This document shows positions 17,603 to 25,975 of a stretch of DNA of 64,000 bases, piece after piece. Below the pieces are notes generated by a model. That model saw only the letters and a program-made list of their open reading frames with translations. It was not told the origin of the DNA and did no database searches. Numbering within the stretch: the first letter of the stretch is position 1; every line of letters begins with the position of its first letter. Location: positions 107,814-171,813 of the forward strand of contig NZ_ADKM02000075.1 of assembly GCF_000178155.2 (NCBI RefSeq), in the 5' to 3' direction. Source of the DNA: Hominimerdicola alba 8 (GTDB lineage: Bacteria; Bacillota; Clostridia; Oscillospirales; Ruminococcaceae). Made by a program: the position numbers and the translations under genes.

Positions 17603-18873
17603 AAAGAGATATTTTGTTTTTCTGGCGTATGTCAAGGCTTTGCAGATTTCCGCTGAAAGTCAGCATACAGCTTTTCATGGGCACGCTGATATCCGCATTT
17701 GTACTGATGTGTGTATTTGCGTACAGCATCTTCCTTGATACAGAATTGAAAAAAGCCATCAATGGTATAGACGGTAAGCCCTACGTCTACTGTGAAAGGG
17801 ACGAGATCCACGATCTTGAAGAAATAAAAGAATACTGCGATAAAAATGAAAGTATCAGTGGTTTTTCATGTGAATACTCAGGTTTTGTTGCAGAATACTC
17901 CATGTCGAAAGCACTTCTCTGGAAGGATATGCTTGATTATACCGAAAGCAGCATAAAGATTGACGGCGCTGAATACAGCTTTGATGATAGCGACAAAAAT
18001 ATTGATATGATCTATCAGAGTGCCTTATACAGTATCGCGGCGCTGTATTATGACTTAGACAACTACTGCGAAGAAATTTTTCCCGGTAAACTGGTGGCTG
18101 GCAGGTATCCCGAAGCTGAGAAAGAAATAATGGTAACAACGCAGTTTTTGAAGCTGTACGGAGTAGATGTAAGTGACCCAAAAGTATTTATCGACAAGAG
18201 ATTTATTATCAACGGCAAGTACATGGCAGGCACGAAGATAGTCGGCGTGATAGAATACGAAGACAAATATCCGGGAGAAGGTATAATTATCCCCACCCGA
18301 AACAGGCTGCTGCTGTCACAGGGACAATACTACATCTACCTGAAAAATTACGATATAGACATTTCAAATAAGATTGAAGATGATATTACGAAATTAACAG
18401 GCGCGGATTGTTACACAAGCAGAGCGATATATAACTACAACAACCTTATCAAGCAGCAGACTTTTATGAACAAGATGATAAGCATAGCTGCTGTGCTGGT
18501 TACTGCGGCGGCTATACTGAACATGATCGCGCAAATATCTTTCTGCATAACGATAAAAAGGCGTTCGGTGGCGATAATGATGTCTATGGGCATGAGTTTT
18601 GGCGAAATGCACTTCATATATCAGCTGAATTTCCTAAAACTGCTGTTTGTTTCAATGGGCATCGCGGCGGCAGGCTCATATTTCCTAGTCACAAGGATAA
18701 TAAGAGGGGCGCTGTACGATCTCGGCAGAGGTTCGCAGATAAACAGCACTCAGATATTGGTAACGATAGGCATCACTATAGCGGTACTGCTGATCTTATC
18801 CGAACTGCTGATGGCGGTGATCTTCACAAATACGCTAAAACGAAGTTCGGAAGCAGACTGTCTGCGGGTATGA
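17599..18873 (+). CDS. FtsX-like ABC permease, subunit 2
   Basis: This 424-residue membrane protein has the same topology as the preceding gene: N-terminal helix (VSIQLFMGTLISAFVLMCVFAYSIF), large extracellular domain, then three helices. The cytoplasmic loop KRRSVAIMMSMGMSFGEM is the FtsX signature (alternating small residues before a Met/Gly turn). It overlaps the previous gene by 4 bp and ends the operon at a bidirectional terminator. Substrate unknown; the three lipoproteins upstream are candidates for partners. Confidence 0.82.
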   Translation: MKRDILFFWRMSRLCRFPLKVSIQLFMGTLISAFVLMCVFAYSIFLDTELKKAINGIDGKPYVYCERDEIHDLEEIKEYCDKNESISGFSCEYSGFVAEYSMSKALLWKDMLDYTESSIKIDGAEYSFDDSDKNIDMIYQSALYSIAALYYDLDNYCEEIFPGKLVAGRYPEAEKEIMVTTQFLKLYGVDVSDPKVFIDKRFIINGKYMAGTKIVGVIEYEDKYPGEGIIIPTRNRLLLSQGQYYIYLKNYDIDISNKIEDDITKLTGADCYTSRAIYNYNNLIKQQTFMNKMISIAAVLVTAAAILNMIAQISFCITIKRRSVAIMMSMGMSFGEMHFIYQLNFLKLLFVSMGIAAAGSYFLVTRIIRGALYDLGRGSQINSTQILVTIGITIAVLLILSELLMAVIFTNTLKRSSEADCLRV

Positions 18874-18927
18874 ATTTTTGACTGAAAATGTGATAGTTCA
18901 ATAAGAAGGAAATATACATGAATCAAT

Positions 18928-18963
18928 AAACGCTCATCGGTTTTACGGTGAGCGTTTTCGTTT
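18928..18963 (+). terminator. Bidirectional terminator between convergent genes
   Basis: Stem AAACGCTCA (18928-18936) with TGAGCGTTT (18949-18957), T-rich on the plus side. Confidence 0.85.
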
Positions 18964-19663
18964 AATCACATGCCATCAGACCGGCTATCATCAGGTCGTG
19001 GTCGGTGGTTATCTTGAAATTCATCGGCTCGCCCTGAACGATGTGTATAGGGTAGCCGCATTCAGTCATTATACCGCAGGTGTCAGTCAGCTGACTGAGT
19101 TTCTCCTGACCCAGCTTGTCGATACATTCGCACAGCGCCGATATTTCAAAAGTCTGAGGTGTCTGGGCGCGCATAAGTTCGCTTCGTTTCAGGTTTTCGC
19201 TGACTGTAAGAGAGTCGGTCGTTCTGATAATAGTGTCATCTGATGGGATATATGTACCGCAGGCAATGTTTTTCTGCGCGCATTCGATATTATCGCGAAT
19301 TATCCGCTCGCTGATGAATGGACGCACAGCATCATGGGTGACGAGGATATCGCCTTTATTCGTGCCGAATATACCTGTTATCTCCCGCAGGATATTAAGA
19401 ACTGTTCCATTGCGGTCCTGCCCGCCTGTTACCAGACGGACGCGCTTTGTACTGACATCAAATTCTTCCAGCAGTTTGTCAGCATAGTCGTACCATGTGG
19501 GATTTATACCGATGTAGATACGTTCTATCTCACCTATTTCTTCAAAGGCGCGGACAGTCCTTATAAGGACAGGCACACCGCCTATTTCGATGAATTGTTT
19601 CGGCTTATCTGCATTCTTGATCCTTGTGCCGCTTCCGCCTGCGACTATACCTGCGAAAATCAT
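18962..19663 (-). CDS. IspD/TarI-family cytidylyltransferase
   Basis: This 233-residue enzyme transfers CMP from CTP to a sugar-alcohol phosphate. It has the nucleotide-binding loop AGGSGTR (8-14), KPKQF, GGQDRNGTV, THDAVRPF, AQTPQTF and a C-terminal NFKITTDHDL. The THDAVRPF form, Q-PQTF and the C-terminal segment look closer to ribitol-5-phosphate cytidylyltransferase (TarI) than to classical IspD, but sequence alone does not settle methylerythritol versus ribitol use. No TarJ reductase is nearby. ACAGGAG precedes the ATG; a truncated acetyltransferase frame lies 28 bp upstream. Confidence 0.85.
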   Translation of the reverse strand: MIFAGIVAGGSGTRIKNADKPKQFIEIGGVPVLIRTVRAFEEIGEIERIYIGINPTWYDYADKLLEEFDVSTKRVRLVTGGQDRNGTVLNILREITGIFGTNKGDILVTHDAVRPFISERIIRDNIECAQKNIACGTYIPSDDTIIRTTDSLTVSENLKRSELMRAQTPQTFEISALCECIDKLGQEKLSQLTDTCGIMTECGYPIHIVQGEPMNFKITTDHDLMIAGLMACD

Positions 19664-19691
19664 TTTATCACTCCTGTTTTATTGCTTGTAT

Positions 19692-19835
19692 TCATATCTC
19701 AGCTTCTTTAACGCACGCTTCATATGGCTTGAAATATGTAACTTCGCTGTCGGTCAGTATCTCGGCGAGGTCGCCGCTGTCGGCGGGCATGAATTTTCTG
19801 ACTGTCAGTCTTTCAGTCCTGAGTATCTCTTCCAT
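19692..19835 (-). pseudogene. Truncated GNAT acetyltransferase (RimJ/RimL-like N-terminus)
   Basis: A 47-codon frame starts at ATG 19835 after GGAGGTG. Its product begins MEEILRTERLTVRKFMPAD and continues LAEILTDSEVTYFKPYEA, the typical N-terminal strand and helix of RimJ/RimL GNAT proteins, then stops. The acetyl-CoA-binding part is missing, so it is most likely a decayed gene, or a leader-like peptide retained before the cytidylyltransferase. Confidence 0.6.
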
Positions 19836-19898
19836 TGGGACACCTCCCGTCAATATACAACAAACGGGCGAAAATATCGCCCGTTCAGATAAACTAAA

Positions 19899-21053
19899 TT
19901 AGTTGCCCTTTTTGATATAGTACTTGTCAAGCAGAGCAGATATTTTCTTGTGAGGATCGATGACCTCCGAGATGGAAGCATCATGATTAAGTGCAGCGAT
20001 GTAATAAGCGATGTACTTAGCCACATCAACTTCATGGAACCACTCCCTCTGAAGCAGTTCAGGAGTACGGTATGTGAGGTTTGTGCCGAATACGCCATCT
20101 ATAATGCCATCAGCAAATGCCTTGTCAAAAGATGCAAGTCCGTTTGTGAAGATAGCATAAGTAGCATAGCAGTATATCTTGTTTGCATTTCTCTTCTTGA
20201 GTTCAACTGCAACTTCCAGCATTGACTCGCCCGAAGAAATGATGTCGTCAGCAATGAAAACGTCCTTGCCCTTAACGTCATTGCCCATATATTCGTGTGC
20301 AACAATGGGGTTTCTGCCGTTTACAACGGTGGAGTAGTCGCGCCTTTTGTAGAACATACCCATGTCTACACCCAGTACAGATGCGTAGTACATGTTTCTG
20401 TTGATCGCGCCCTCATCGGGAGATACGATCATGAAGTGCGCCTTGTCAGGTCTGAAATCGTCAAGGCTCTTGAACATGGCTTTAAGCACCTGATAGGAGG
20501 GTATAATGTTGTCAAAGCCCATCAGCGGTACTGCATTCTGCACTCTTGGGTCATGTGCATCAAAAGCCAGCACGTTCGATACGCCCATAGCCTGTAATTC
20601 CTGAAGAGCGACTGCACAGTCCAGCGACTCACGGTAGTTTCTTCTGTGCTGTCTGCCGCCGTAAAGTGAAGGCATGATAACATTTATTCTGTGGCATTTA
20701 CCGCTTGCAGCCTGTATGATACGCTTGAGATCCTGATAGTGATCATCAGGCGACATGTAGTTCTCATGACCGAAATAATCATACTTTACACTGTAATTGC
20801 CCATATCACAGAGAATAAACAGATCGTTGCCGCGTACAGTCTGCTTGATAAGACCCTTGCCGTCGCCCGAAGAAAATCTGGGACACTCAGCCTCGACCAG
20901 AAATGTATCCTTAAAGAAATTGTCCTCGTTCGCCCACTTTACCAGATAAGCGTTGACCTTCTCGCCAAGCTCCTTCGCGCCCGCCATCGGGATAAGCCCG
21001 AGGGGAGCTACTCTCGAATCGTTGTCAAATAAAATCTTGTCAGCACTACCCAT
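19899..21053 (-). CDS. prs: Ribose-phosphate pyrophosphokinase
   Basis: The 384-residue PRPP synthetase homolog makes phosphoribosyl pyrophosphate from ribose-5-phosphate and ATP. Motifs: MPSLYGGRQHRRNYRESL, AFDAHDPRVQNAVP, IVSPDEGAINR, FYKRRDYS and the PRPP-binding loop VFIADDIISSGESM. It is longer than the roughly 315-residue classical enzyme, with extra N- and C-terminal segments seen in some clostridial versions. GGAGGT at about 21067-21072 supports ATG 21053 over one six codons earlier. Confidence 0.92.
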   Translation of the reverse strand: MGSADKILFDNDSRVAPLGLIPMAGAKELGEKVNAYLVKWANEDNFFKDTFLVEAECPRFSSGDGKGLIKQTVRGNDLFILCDMGNYSVKYDYFGHENYMSPDDHYQDLKRIIQAASGKCHRINVIMPSLYGGRQHRRNYRESLDCAVALQELQAMGVSNVLAFDAHDPRVQNAVPLMGFDNIIPSYQVLKAMFKSLDDFRPDKAHFMIVSPDEGAINRNMYYASVLGVDMGMFYKRRDYSTVVNGRNPIVAHEYMGNDVKGKDVFIADDIISSGESMLEVAVELKKRNANKIYCYATYAIFTNGLASFDKAFADGIIDGVFGTNLTYRTPELLQREWFHEVDVAKYIAYYIAALNHDASISEVIDPHKKISALLDKYYIKKGN

Positions 21054-21107
21054 TATTATATATACCTCCATCTATAAATGCGGTCAGTTAGCCTGACCTA
21101 CATTTAC

Positions 21108-21136
21108 ATTATAACTGATATTTCCCTCTTTTACAA
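21108..21136 (-). promoter_or_regulatory. Promoter of prs
   Basis: TTGTAA (21136-21131), 17-bp spacer, TATAAT (21113-21108). The leader contains the small inverted repeat GGTCAG-ttagc-CTGACC (21092-21108). Confidence 0.6.
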
Positions 21137-21318
21137 GGGGGTTTGCAGAAATTTAAAGATTTTTCACCTTTTTTACAAAATTATACTCTATAATAAAAGT
21201 AAATTTTACAGTTGGACTATTGCAGTAACAAACTGTATAAAAGTTGTGCAAACTATATAAAATAGGCAATGGAGTATATATTTTGCAGGATTGGATTTTA
21301 AAAATTGCAAAAAAGCCC

Positions 21319-21347
21319 TTTACAAAATCCGAATGATGGTGTATAAT
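21319..21347 (+). promoter_or_regulatory. Promoter of thrH
   Basis: TTTACA (21319-21324), 17-bp spacer, TATAAT (21342-21347). The region 21137-21318 is AT-rich and shows no gene. Confidence 0.75.
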
Positions 21348-21388
21348 GTTTATTGTGATAAATCCAAACATTTTCGGAGGTAAGAAAA

Positions 21389-21994
21389 ATGATAGTTACT
21401 TGTCTTGACCTTGAAGGCGTATTAGTGCCTGAGATATGGATAGCTTTTGCGGAAGCCAGCGGCATCCCCGAGCTGAAGAAGACTACAAGAGATGAGCCTG
21501 ATTATGACAAGCTGATGCAGTATCGTCTTGCAATACTGAAAGAGCATGGTCTGGGACTTAAGGAGATACAGGATACCATCGCAAAGATTGACCCGATGCC
21601 CGGCGCTAAGGAGTTTCTTGATGAACTGAGAGATTGCTGTCAGGTGCTTATACTGAGCGATACTTTCACTCAGTTTGCAAAGCCTCTTATGAAGAAACTG
21701 GGCATGCCTACTATTTTCTGCAATGAACTTGTTGTTGCAGAAAACGGTGAGATAACAGGCTATAAGATGAGATGCGAAAAGTCCAAGCTGACCACAGTAA
21801 AGGCACTTCAGTCCTGCGGTTTTGAAACTATTGCCAGCGGTGACAGTTTCAACGATCTGGGAATGATACTCAACAGCCGCGCCGGTTATCTGTTCAGAAG
21901 CACCGACAAGATAAAGGCTGATTACCCTGATCTGCCTGCTTTTGAAACTTATGATGAACTTCTTGCAGCTATCAAGGCTGAGATCGCTAAGTGA
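21389..21994 (+). CDS. thrH: ThrH-type HAD phosphatase (phosphoserine phosphatase/homoserine phosphotransferase)
   Basis: The 201-residue HAD enzyme begins CLDLEGVLVPEIWIAFAE, the distinctive ThrH motif I with nucleophile Asp and DLEG in place of DxDGT. Motif II is LSDTF near residue 90, followed by a conserved Lys region (CEKSKL), and motif IV is GDSFNDLGM near 151. ThrH dephosphorylates phosphoserine and can transfer the phosphate to homoserine, linking serine and threonine synthesis. GGAGG precedes the start and a strong terminator follows; it is monocistronic. Confidence 0.92.
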   Translation: MIVTCLDLEGVLVPEIWIAFAEASGIPELKKTTRDEPDYDKLMQYRLAILKEHGLGLKEIQDTIAKIDPMPGAKEFLDELRDCCQVLILSDTFTQFAKPLMKKLGMPTIFCNELVVAENGEITGYKMRCEKSKLTTVKALQSCGFETIASGDSFNDLGMILNSRAGYLFRSTDKIKADYPDLPAFETYDELLAAIKAEIAK

Positions 21995-22021
21995 TTTTAA
22001 ATATTTATTAAGTTAATTTTA

Positions 22022-22056
22022 ACTCCCGACATAAAAATTATGTCGGGAGTTTTTTG
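22022..22056 (+). terminator. Terminator of thrH
   Basis: Stem ACTCCCGACATAA with TTATGTCGGGAGT (22038-22050) and a T run. Confidence 0.92.
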
Positions 22057-22117
22057 CTTTTTTATACTAAATCAGCACTTTTACTAATACATGGCTGTGT
22101 CGAAAACGTTTATTTTA

Positions 22118-22158
22118 ATGACTAATACTTGACATTTTTAGTCATGATATGCTATAAT
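22118..22158 (+). promoter_or_regulatory. Promoter with overlapping inverted-repeat operator, sugar-dehydratase gene
   Basis: TTGACA (22129-22134), 18-bp spacer, TATAAT (22153-22158). The perfect inverted repeat ATGACTAA (22118-22125) / TTAGTCAT (22138-22145) straddles the -35 box, as expected for a repressor site. Confidence 0.65.
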
Positions 22159-22202
22159 AAAATTAATTAGTTATAGGAATTATCCGAGGGGGTAATTAAT
22201 TA

Positions 22203-24269
22203 ATGGATAATGAGAAACAGAATGTGGGGAAAATTAGTTTAAGGAAAAGGAAAAAGCTGGAGCACTGGCAGATAGTTTCTTTTTATCTGATGGCATACGA
22301 CGTGGTCGTAGCAGCAGGCAGCTATTTTGCAGGACTATGGCTGCGGTATGACCTTAAATTTACTCAGATACCGCGTTATTATCTGGAAGCATTCGCTTTT
22401 TTCGTGCCGATCTATGCCGTTGCTGTGGTTGGGGTGCATTGGTATAACAGGCTTTACAAGAGCATCTGGCGATTTGCAAGCTATACAGAACTTAAATATG
22501 TTACGCTGGCGACTATTGAACTGACGGCACTGCATACACTGCTTATCACTCTCATCTTCCGCAGAATGCCCATATCTTACTATCTTGTGGGACCTCTGCT
22601 GCAATTCACGTTTGTCATTGGCATTCGTTTTTGCTACAGATTTATTCTGCTGGCGCGTGAACATAAGCATCCTGCACCTGATGATGACAGAAAACTTAAG
22701 CGTGTCATGTTGGTAGGTGCTGGCAATGCGGGTCAGATGATACTGCGCGATATCGAACAGTCAGAGGGACTTAAGGAGAAAGTCGTCTGCATAATAGATG
22801 ATAATCCCAACAAATGGGACAGGTATATCGACGGTGTTCAGATCGTCGGCGGGCGTGATGATATTTTACTCTCAGCGCAGAAATATGAAGTCGATGCTAT
22901 CTATGTGGCTATCCCCAGTGCGTCTGCTGATGACAGACGAGATCTTCTGAATATCTGTAAGGAAACAGGTTGTGAACTTAAAAATCTTCCCGGTATGTAT
23001 CAGCTTGTTACGGGTGATGTTTCGGTCGCAAAGATGAAAGATGTTGCCATAGAAGATCTTCTGGGCAGGGAACCCATCGAGATGGATATGTCTGAGGTGT
23101 ATGATAACTTGCAGGATAAAGTCGTTCTGGTAACGGGCGGCGGCGGTTCGATAGGCAGTGAACTTTGCAGGCAAGTCGCTCAGCACAATCCGAAACAGCT
23201 TATAATCTTTGATGTTTACGAAAACAACGCCTACGATATACAGATGGAACTTCGCCGTAAGATGCCTGAACTCAATCTTGTGGTGCTGATAGGTTCTGTG
23301 CGTGACAACAAGCGCATCAACGAGGTATTCGAGAAATATCATGTTGATATCGTTTACCATGCAGCAGCGCACAAACATGTTCCTCTGATGGAAGACAGCC
23401 CGTGTGAGGCGATCAAGAACAACGCTATCGGTACATATAAGACAGCATATGCAGCAATGAGAAGCGGCTGTCAGCGATTTGTGCTGATATCCACCGATAA
23501 GGCGGTCAACCCGACTAATATCATGGGTGCCAGCAAGCGTCTGTGTGAAATGATAATACAGACCTTTGACTATATGGTGAAGAATGGCAGATGCCGTGAG
23601 ATACCAAGAATACACGCTCATATGACTGATAAAGACTGGGAAGTTGATCCTGCTTTGGAGAATTTCACTCCTCATACACAGTTCTGTGCTGTTCGTTTCG
23701 GAAATGTTCTGGGCAGTAACGGTTCGGTAATACCGCTGTTCAAAAAGCAGATCGCTGAAGGTGGTCCTGTAACTGTTGTTGACAAGAACATAAACCGTTT
23801 CTTCATGAGTATCCCCGAAGCTGTTTCTCTGGTATTGCAGGCAAGTGTTCTGGGCAGCGGTTCGGAGATATATGTACTTGATATGGGCGAACCGATCAAG
23901 ATAGATACTCTGGCGCGCAATCTTATCAAGCTGTCGGGTCACAAGCCCGATGTTGATATCAAGATAGTCTACACAGGTCTTCGACCCGGTGAGAAGCTGT
24001 ATGAGGAAAAGCTGATGGCTGAGGAAGGTCTGAAACGTACAAAAAATCAGAAGATACATATCGGTCAGCCGATACCTTTTGAGTATGACAAATTCCTGTC
24101 AGATATCAGAGAACTGATGAATGTGGCATATGACGAGGACGAGTATGGTGTTTATGAAAAAGTGAAGGAGGTCGTAACGACTTTCCACCCGACCACAGCA
24201 CCAAAAAGACCGGTAGTTACATCATTCAACTCTGCCGCAGTTCATGAGAAGACTGCTGTCAAGGTGTAA
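22203..24269 (+). CDS. Membrane-bound nucleotide-sugar 4,6-dehydratase (CapD/WbpM/PglF-like)
   Basis: The 688-residue protein is an inner-membrane polysaccharide-biosynthesis enzyme acting on UDP-HexNAc. There are four N-terminal helices (about 20-135), a first Rossmann segment (LVGAGNAGQMILRDI, near 170), then the SDR domain with VTGGGGSIGSEL (near 310), YHAAAHKHVPLME and STDKAVNPTNIMGASKR, where Met replaces the usual catalytic Tyr as in this family. A C-terminal tail follows GLRPGEKLYEE. It makes precursors for capsule or glycan synthesis. No glycosyltransferase neighbours are present. Confidence 0.93.
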   Translation: MDNEKQNVGKISLRKRKKLEHWQIVSFYLMAYDVVVAAGSYFAGLWLRYDLKFTQIPRYYLEAFAFFVPIYAVAVVGVHWYNRLYKSIWRFASYTELKYVTLATIELTALHTLLITLIFRRMPISYYLVGPLLQFTFVIGIRFCYRFILLAREHKHPAPDDDRKLKRVMLVGAGNAGQMILRDIEQSEGLKEKVVCIIDDNPNKWDRYIDGVQIVGGRDDILLSAQKYEVDAIYVAIPSASADDRRDLLNICKETGCELKNLPGMYQLVTGDVSVAKMKDVAIEDLLGREPIEMDMSEVYDNLQDKVVLVTGGGGSIGSELCRQVAQHNPKQLIIFDVYENNAYDIQMELRRKMPELNLVVLIGSVRDNKRINEVFEKYHVDIVYHAAAHKHVPLMEDSPCEAIKNNAIGTYKTAYAAMRSGCQRFVLISTDKAVNPTNIMGASKRLCEMIIQTFDYMVKNGRCREIPRIHAHMTDKDWEVDPALENFTPHTQFCAVRFGNVLGSNGSVIPLFKKQIAEGGPVTVVDKNINRFFMSIPEAVSLVLQASVLGSGSEIYVLDMGEPIKIDTLARNLIKLSGHKPDVDIKIVYTGLRPGEKLYEEKLMAEEGLKRTKNQKIHIGQPIPFEYDKFLSDIRELMNVAYDEDEYGVYEKVKEVVTTFHPTTAPKRPVVTSFNSAAVHEKTAVKV

Positions 24270-24282
24270 ATATGGACAAGTT

Positions 24283-24308
24283 GGGGGAAAGTTTGCTTTC
24301 CCCCTTTT
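24283..24308 (+). terminator. Terminator of the sugar-dehydratase gene
   Basis: GGGGGAAAG-tttg-CTTTCCCCC followed by TTTT. Confidence 0.88.
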
Positions 24309-24347
24309 GTATTTATTCCGAAGATAATTAAATCAAGCAAAAAAGCC

Positions 24348-24376
24348 TTGACAAAAGTACATATATCTGATAAAAT
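24348..24376 (+). promoter_or_regulatory. Promoter of the M15 peptidase gene
   Basis: TTGACA (24348-24353), 17-bp spacer, TAAAAT (24371-24376). It rules out any translation start before about 24383. Confidence 0.85.
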
Positions 24377-24428
24377 ATCATATGCTGATGTTGTCAGCGT
24401 TAAGGGTCACTTTTTTGGAGGATTAGAC

Positions 24429-25073
24429 ATGAAGAATGAAGTGTTTTTGCTGCGTGAGGGTTTTTCTGCTTCACCGCTGAGCGATGAAGTGATAGAGCGT
24501 ATCACAGGCAAAACGTATAAAGAAAACAGTGAGATCGACCTTGATGACCTTTCGTATTTGCAGATAAGGTATATTGATTTCAGCCATAATATCGCAGATG
24601 GCGAGATGATAGTTCACAAATCACTGGCTAAGGAAGTTCTGGAGATATTTGAGATGCTTTTTGAGGCTGAATACGAGATCGAAAAGATCAAGCTGTGTGA
24701 TGAGTATGATGGTGATGATGAAGCATCAATGGCGGACAATAATTCCTCCGCATTCAATTTCAGAAATGTAGCGGGTACGCAGGAACTTTCTCTGCACGCA
24801 CTGGGCAGGGCGATAGACATCAATCCGCTTTACAATCCTTACATAGTAGGGGAGGAAATCAGCCCTGCAAACAGCATTCCATACGTTGACAGAAGCAAAG
24901 ATTTCAGTCACAAGATCAACCACCATGATCTCGCATACAAGGTATTTGCCAGCAAAGGCTGGAAATGGGGCGGTGACTGGGAAAATTCCAAAGACTACCA
25001 GCATTTCTATAAGCCGAAGGGCAACCCCGTGAAGTCTGCGGTGGATAAGCTGAAAAAGCTGGTGACAGAATAA
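24429..25073 (+). CDS. M15-family D-Ala-D-Ala carboxypeptidase-like peptidase
   Basis: This 214-residue protein has a C-terminal M15 (VanY/endolysin-like) domain: SLHALGRAIDINPLYNP contains the His and Asp zinc ligands, and GWKWGGDW..DYQHFYK carries the third His. Family members cut peptidoglycan stem peptides. GGAGG at 24417-24421 fixes the start; the frame upstream overlaps the promoter. The chosen product has no signal peptide, which is unusual for a cell-wall peptidase. The N-terminal 100 residues are acidic and unassigned. Confidence 0.82.
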   Translation: MKNEVFLLREGFSASPLSDEVIERITGKTYKENSEIDLDDLSYLQIRYIDFSHNIADGEMIVHKSLAKEVLEIFEMLFEAEYEIEKIKLCDEYDGDDEASMADNNSSAFNFRNVAGTQELSLHALGRAIDINPLYNPYIVGEEISPANSIPYVDRSKDFSHKINHHDLAYKVFASKGWKWGGDWENSKDYQHFYKPKGNPVKSAVDKLKKLVTE

Positions 25074-25091
25074 TAATATCAGTACAAAAAG

Positions 25092-25124
25092 ACGTACCGT
25101 TCACAGACGAGCGGTACGTTTTTT
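25092..25124 (+). terminator. Terminator between convergent genes
   Basis: ACGTACCG with CGGTACGT (25112-25119), then T run; usable from both sides. Confidence 0.85.
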
Positions 25125-25127
25125 GCG

Positions 25128-25472
25128 TTATAATTTCTCCCATTCAGCCTCTTTGAAGCCCACAAGGACGGTATCTCCGCTGACGAGTATCGGGCGCTTG
25201 ACCAGCATACCGTCTGTTGCAAGAAGTTTGAGCTGTTCTTCCTCCGACATGGCGGGCAGCTTGTCTTTCAGTGCCATCGACTTATAAAGCAGTCCGCTGG
25301 TGTTGAAGAACCTTTTCAGCGGCAGACCGCTCTTTTCATACCAGCTTTTCAGCTCTTCGTATGTGGGATTATTTTCCTTTATGTCGCGCACTTCGTAGGA
25401 CTTGCCGTTGTCGTCAAGCCATTTCTGCGCCTTTTTACAGGTGGTGCATTTGGGGTAGCATACAAATGTCAT
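25128..25472 (-). CDS. ArsC/Spx-family protein (arsenate-reductase-like)
   Basis: The 114-residue thioredoxin-fold protein has an N-terminal CTTC redox motif (residues 9-12), LPLKRFFNTSG and the C-terminal DGMLVKRPILV, the ArsC/Spx/YffB pattern. Members are glutaredoxin-like reductases or RNA-polymerase-binding stress regulators. Spx also has CxxC, so the role is open. No ars genes are adjacent. Confidence 0.88.
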   Translation of the reverse strand: MTFVCYPKCTTCKKAQKWLDDNGKSYEVRDIKENNPTYEELKSWYEKSGLPLKRFFNTSGLLYKSMALKDKLPAMSEEEQLKLLATDGMLVKRPILVSGDTVLVGFKEAEWEKL

Positions 25473-25537
25473 GGTATTCCTCCTTAATATTCGGTGCTGC
25501 GGGTGGGGGACTGTTGAACCGTGATCGCAGACAGATC

Positions 25538-25801
25538 TTAATTATCGATATTTTCGCGGTGCTTATGTGCCGTGATAATTGTGAAACTGCTTGCGTTGAC
25601 GGTGATCTCAATGCCGCCGCAGAGCGCGTAAAAATTCTTGCCGCGCCGCGTTATGACAGCATCGCAGTCCGTGATGATCTCGCGGCAGAACTCCACCGCG
25701 TTTGCGGGCGCACAGCCCGTATTTCGCGCGATACGCAATTCACCCATATCCGTAGTGTGCAGTTCATCAATATGTTTTAAAAGTTCAATGTTATCCTTCA
25801 T
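25538..25801 (-). CDS. DUF3781-like small protein
   Basis: The 87-residue protein has LLKHIDELHTTDMGELRIARN at the N-terminus and CGGIEITVNASSFTIITAHK at the C-terminus, a pattern I associate with DUF3781, whose role is unknown. No clear ribosome site precedes the ATG. A large palindromic structure occupies its immediate upstream region, so its expression is uncertain. Confidence 0.65.
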   Translation of the reverse strand: MKDNIELLKHIDELHTTDMGELRIARNTGCAPANAVEFCREIITDCDAVITRRGKNFYALCGGIEITVNASSFTIITAHKHRENIDN

Positions 25802-25808
25802 TTTTGTT

Positions 25809-25924
25809 ATATATCAAACTCCCAATTTTGATGTGTATTGCTGATGATACAAAATGGCTGTTCTTTCGTATTGTTCCCCCGCCGAAGGCGTGGGAACAAT
25901 ACACAACCAAATTGGGATATATCA
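25809..25924. repeat. Nested palindromic element of about 115 bp
   Basis: Outer arms are ATATATC..CCCAATTTTGATGTGTATTG (25809-25840) and CAATACACAACCAAATTGGGATATAT (about 25897-25923). Nested inside is a very strong hairpin, GTATTGTTCCC (25868-25878) with GGGAACAATAC (25892-25902) closed by CGCC-gaa-GGCG. A foldback mobile element is the likeliest explanation; only one copy is seen. Confidence 0.65.
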
Positions 25925-25954
25925 AAAAAGCCCCGCAGAGATGTGCGGAGCTTT
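25924..25954 (-). terminator. Terminator of pckA
   Basis: Minus-strand stem AAAGCTCCGCA / TGCGGGGCTTT followed by a T run. Confidence 0.85.
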
Positions 25955-25975
25955 AATTGAATAGCTTAAACTATA

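Noticed and set aside
22872..24059. Open frame of 395 codons antisense to the sugar-dehydratase gene
   Set aside because: Shadow of a strongly supported gene; rich in Leu, Ile, His and Cys with no motif and no ribosome site.
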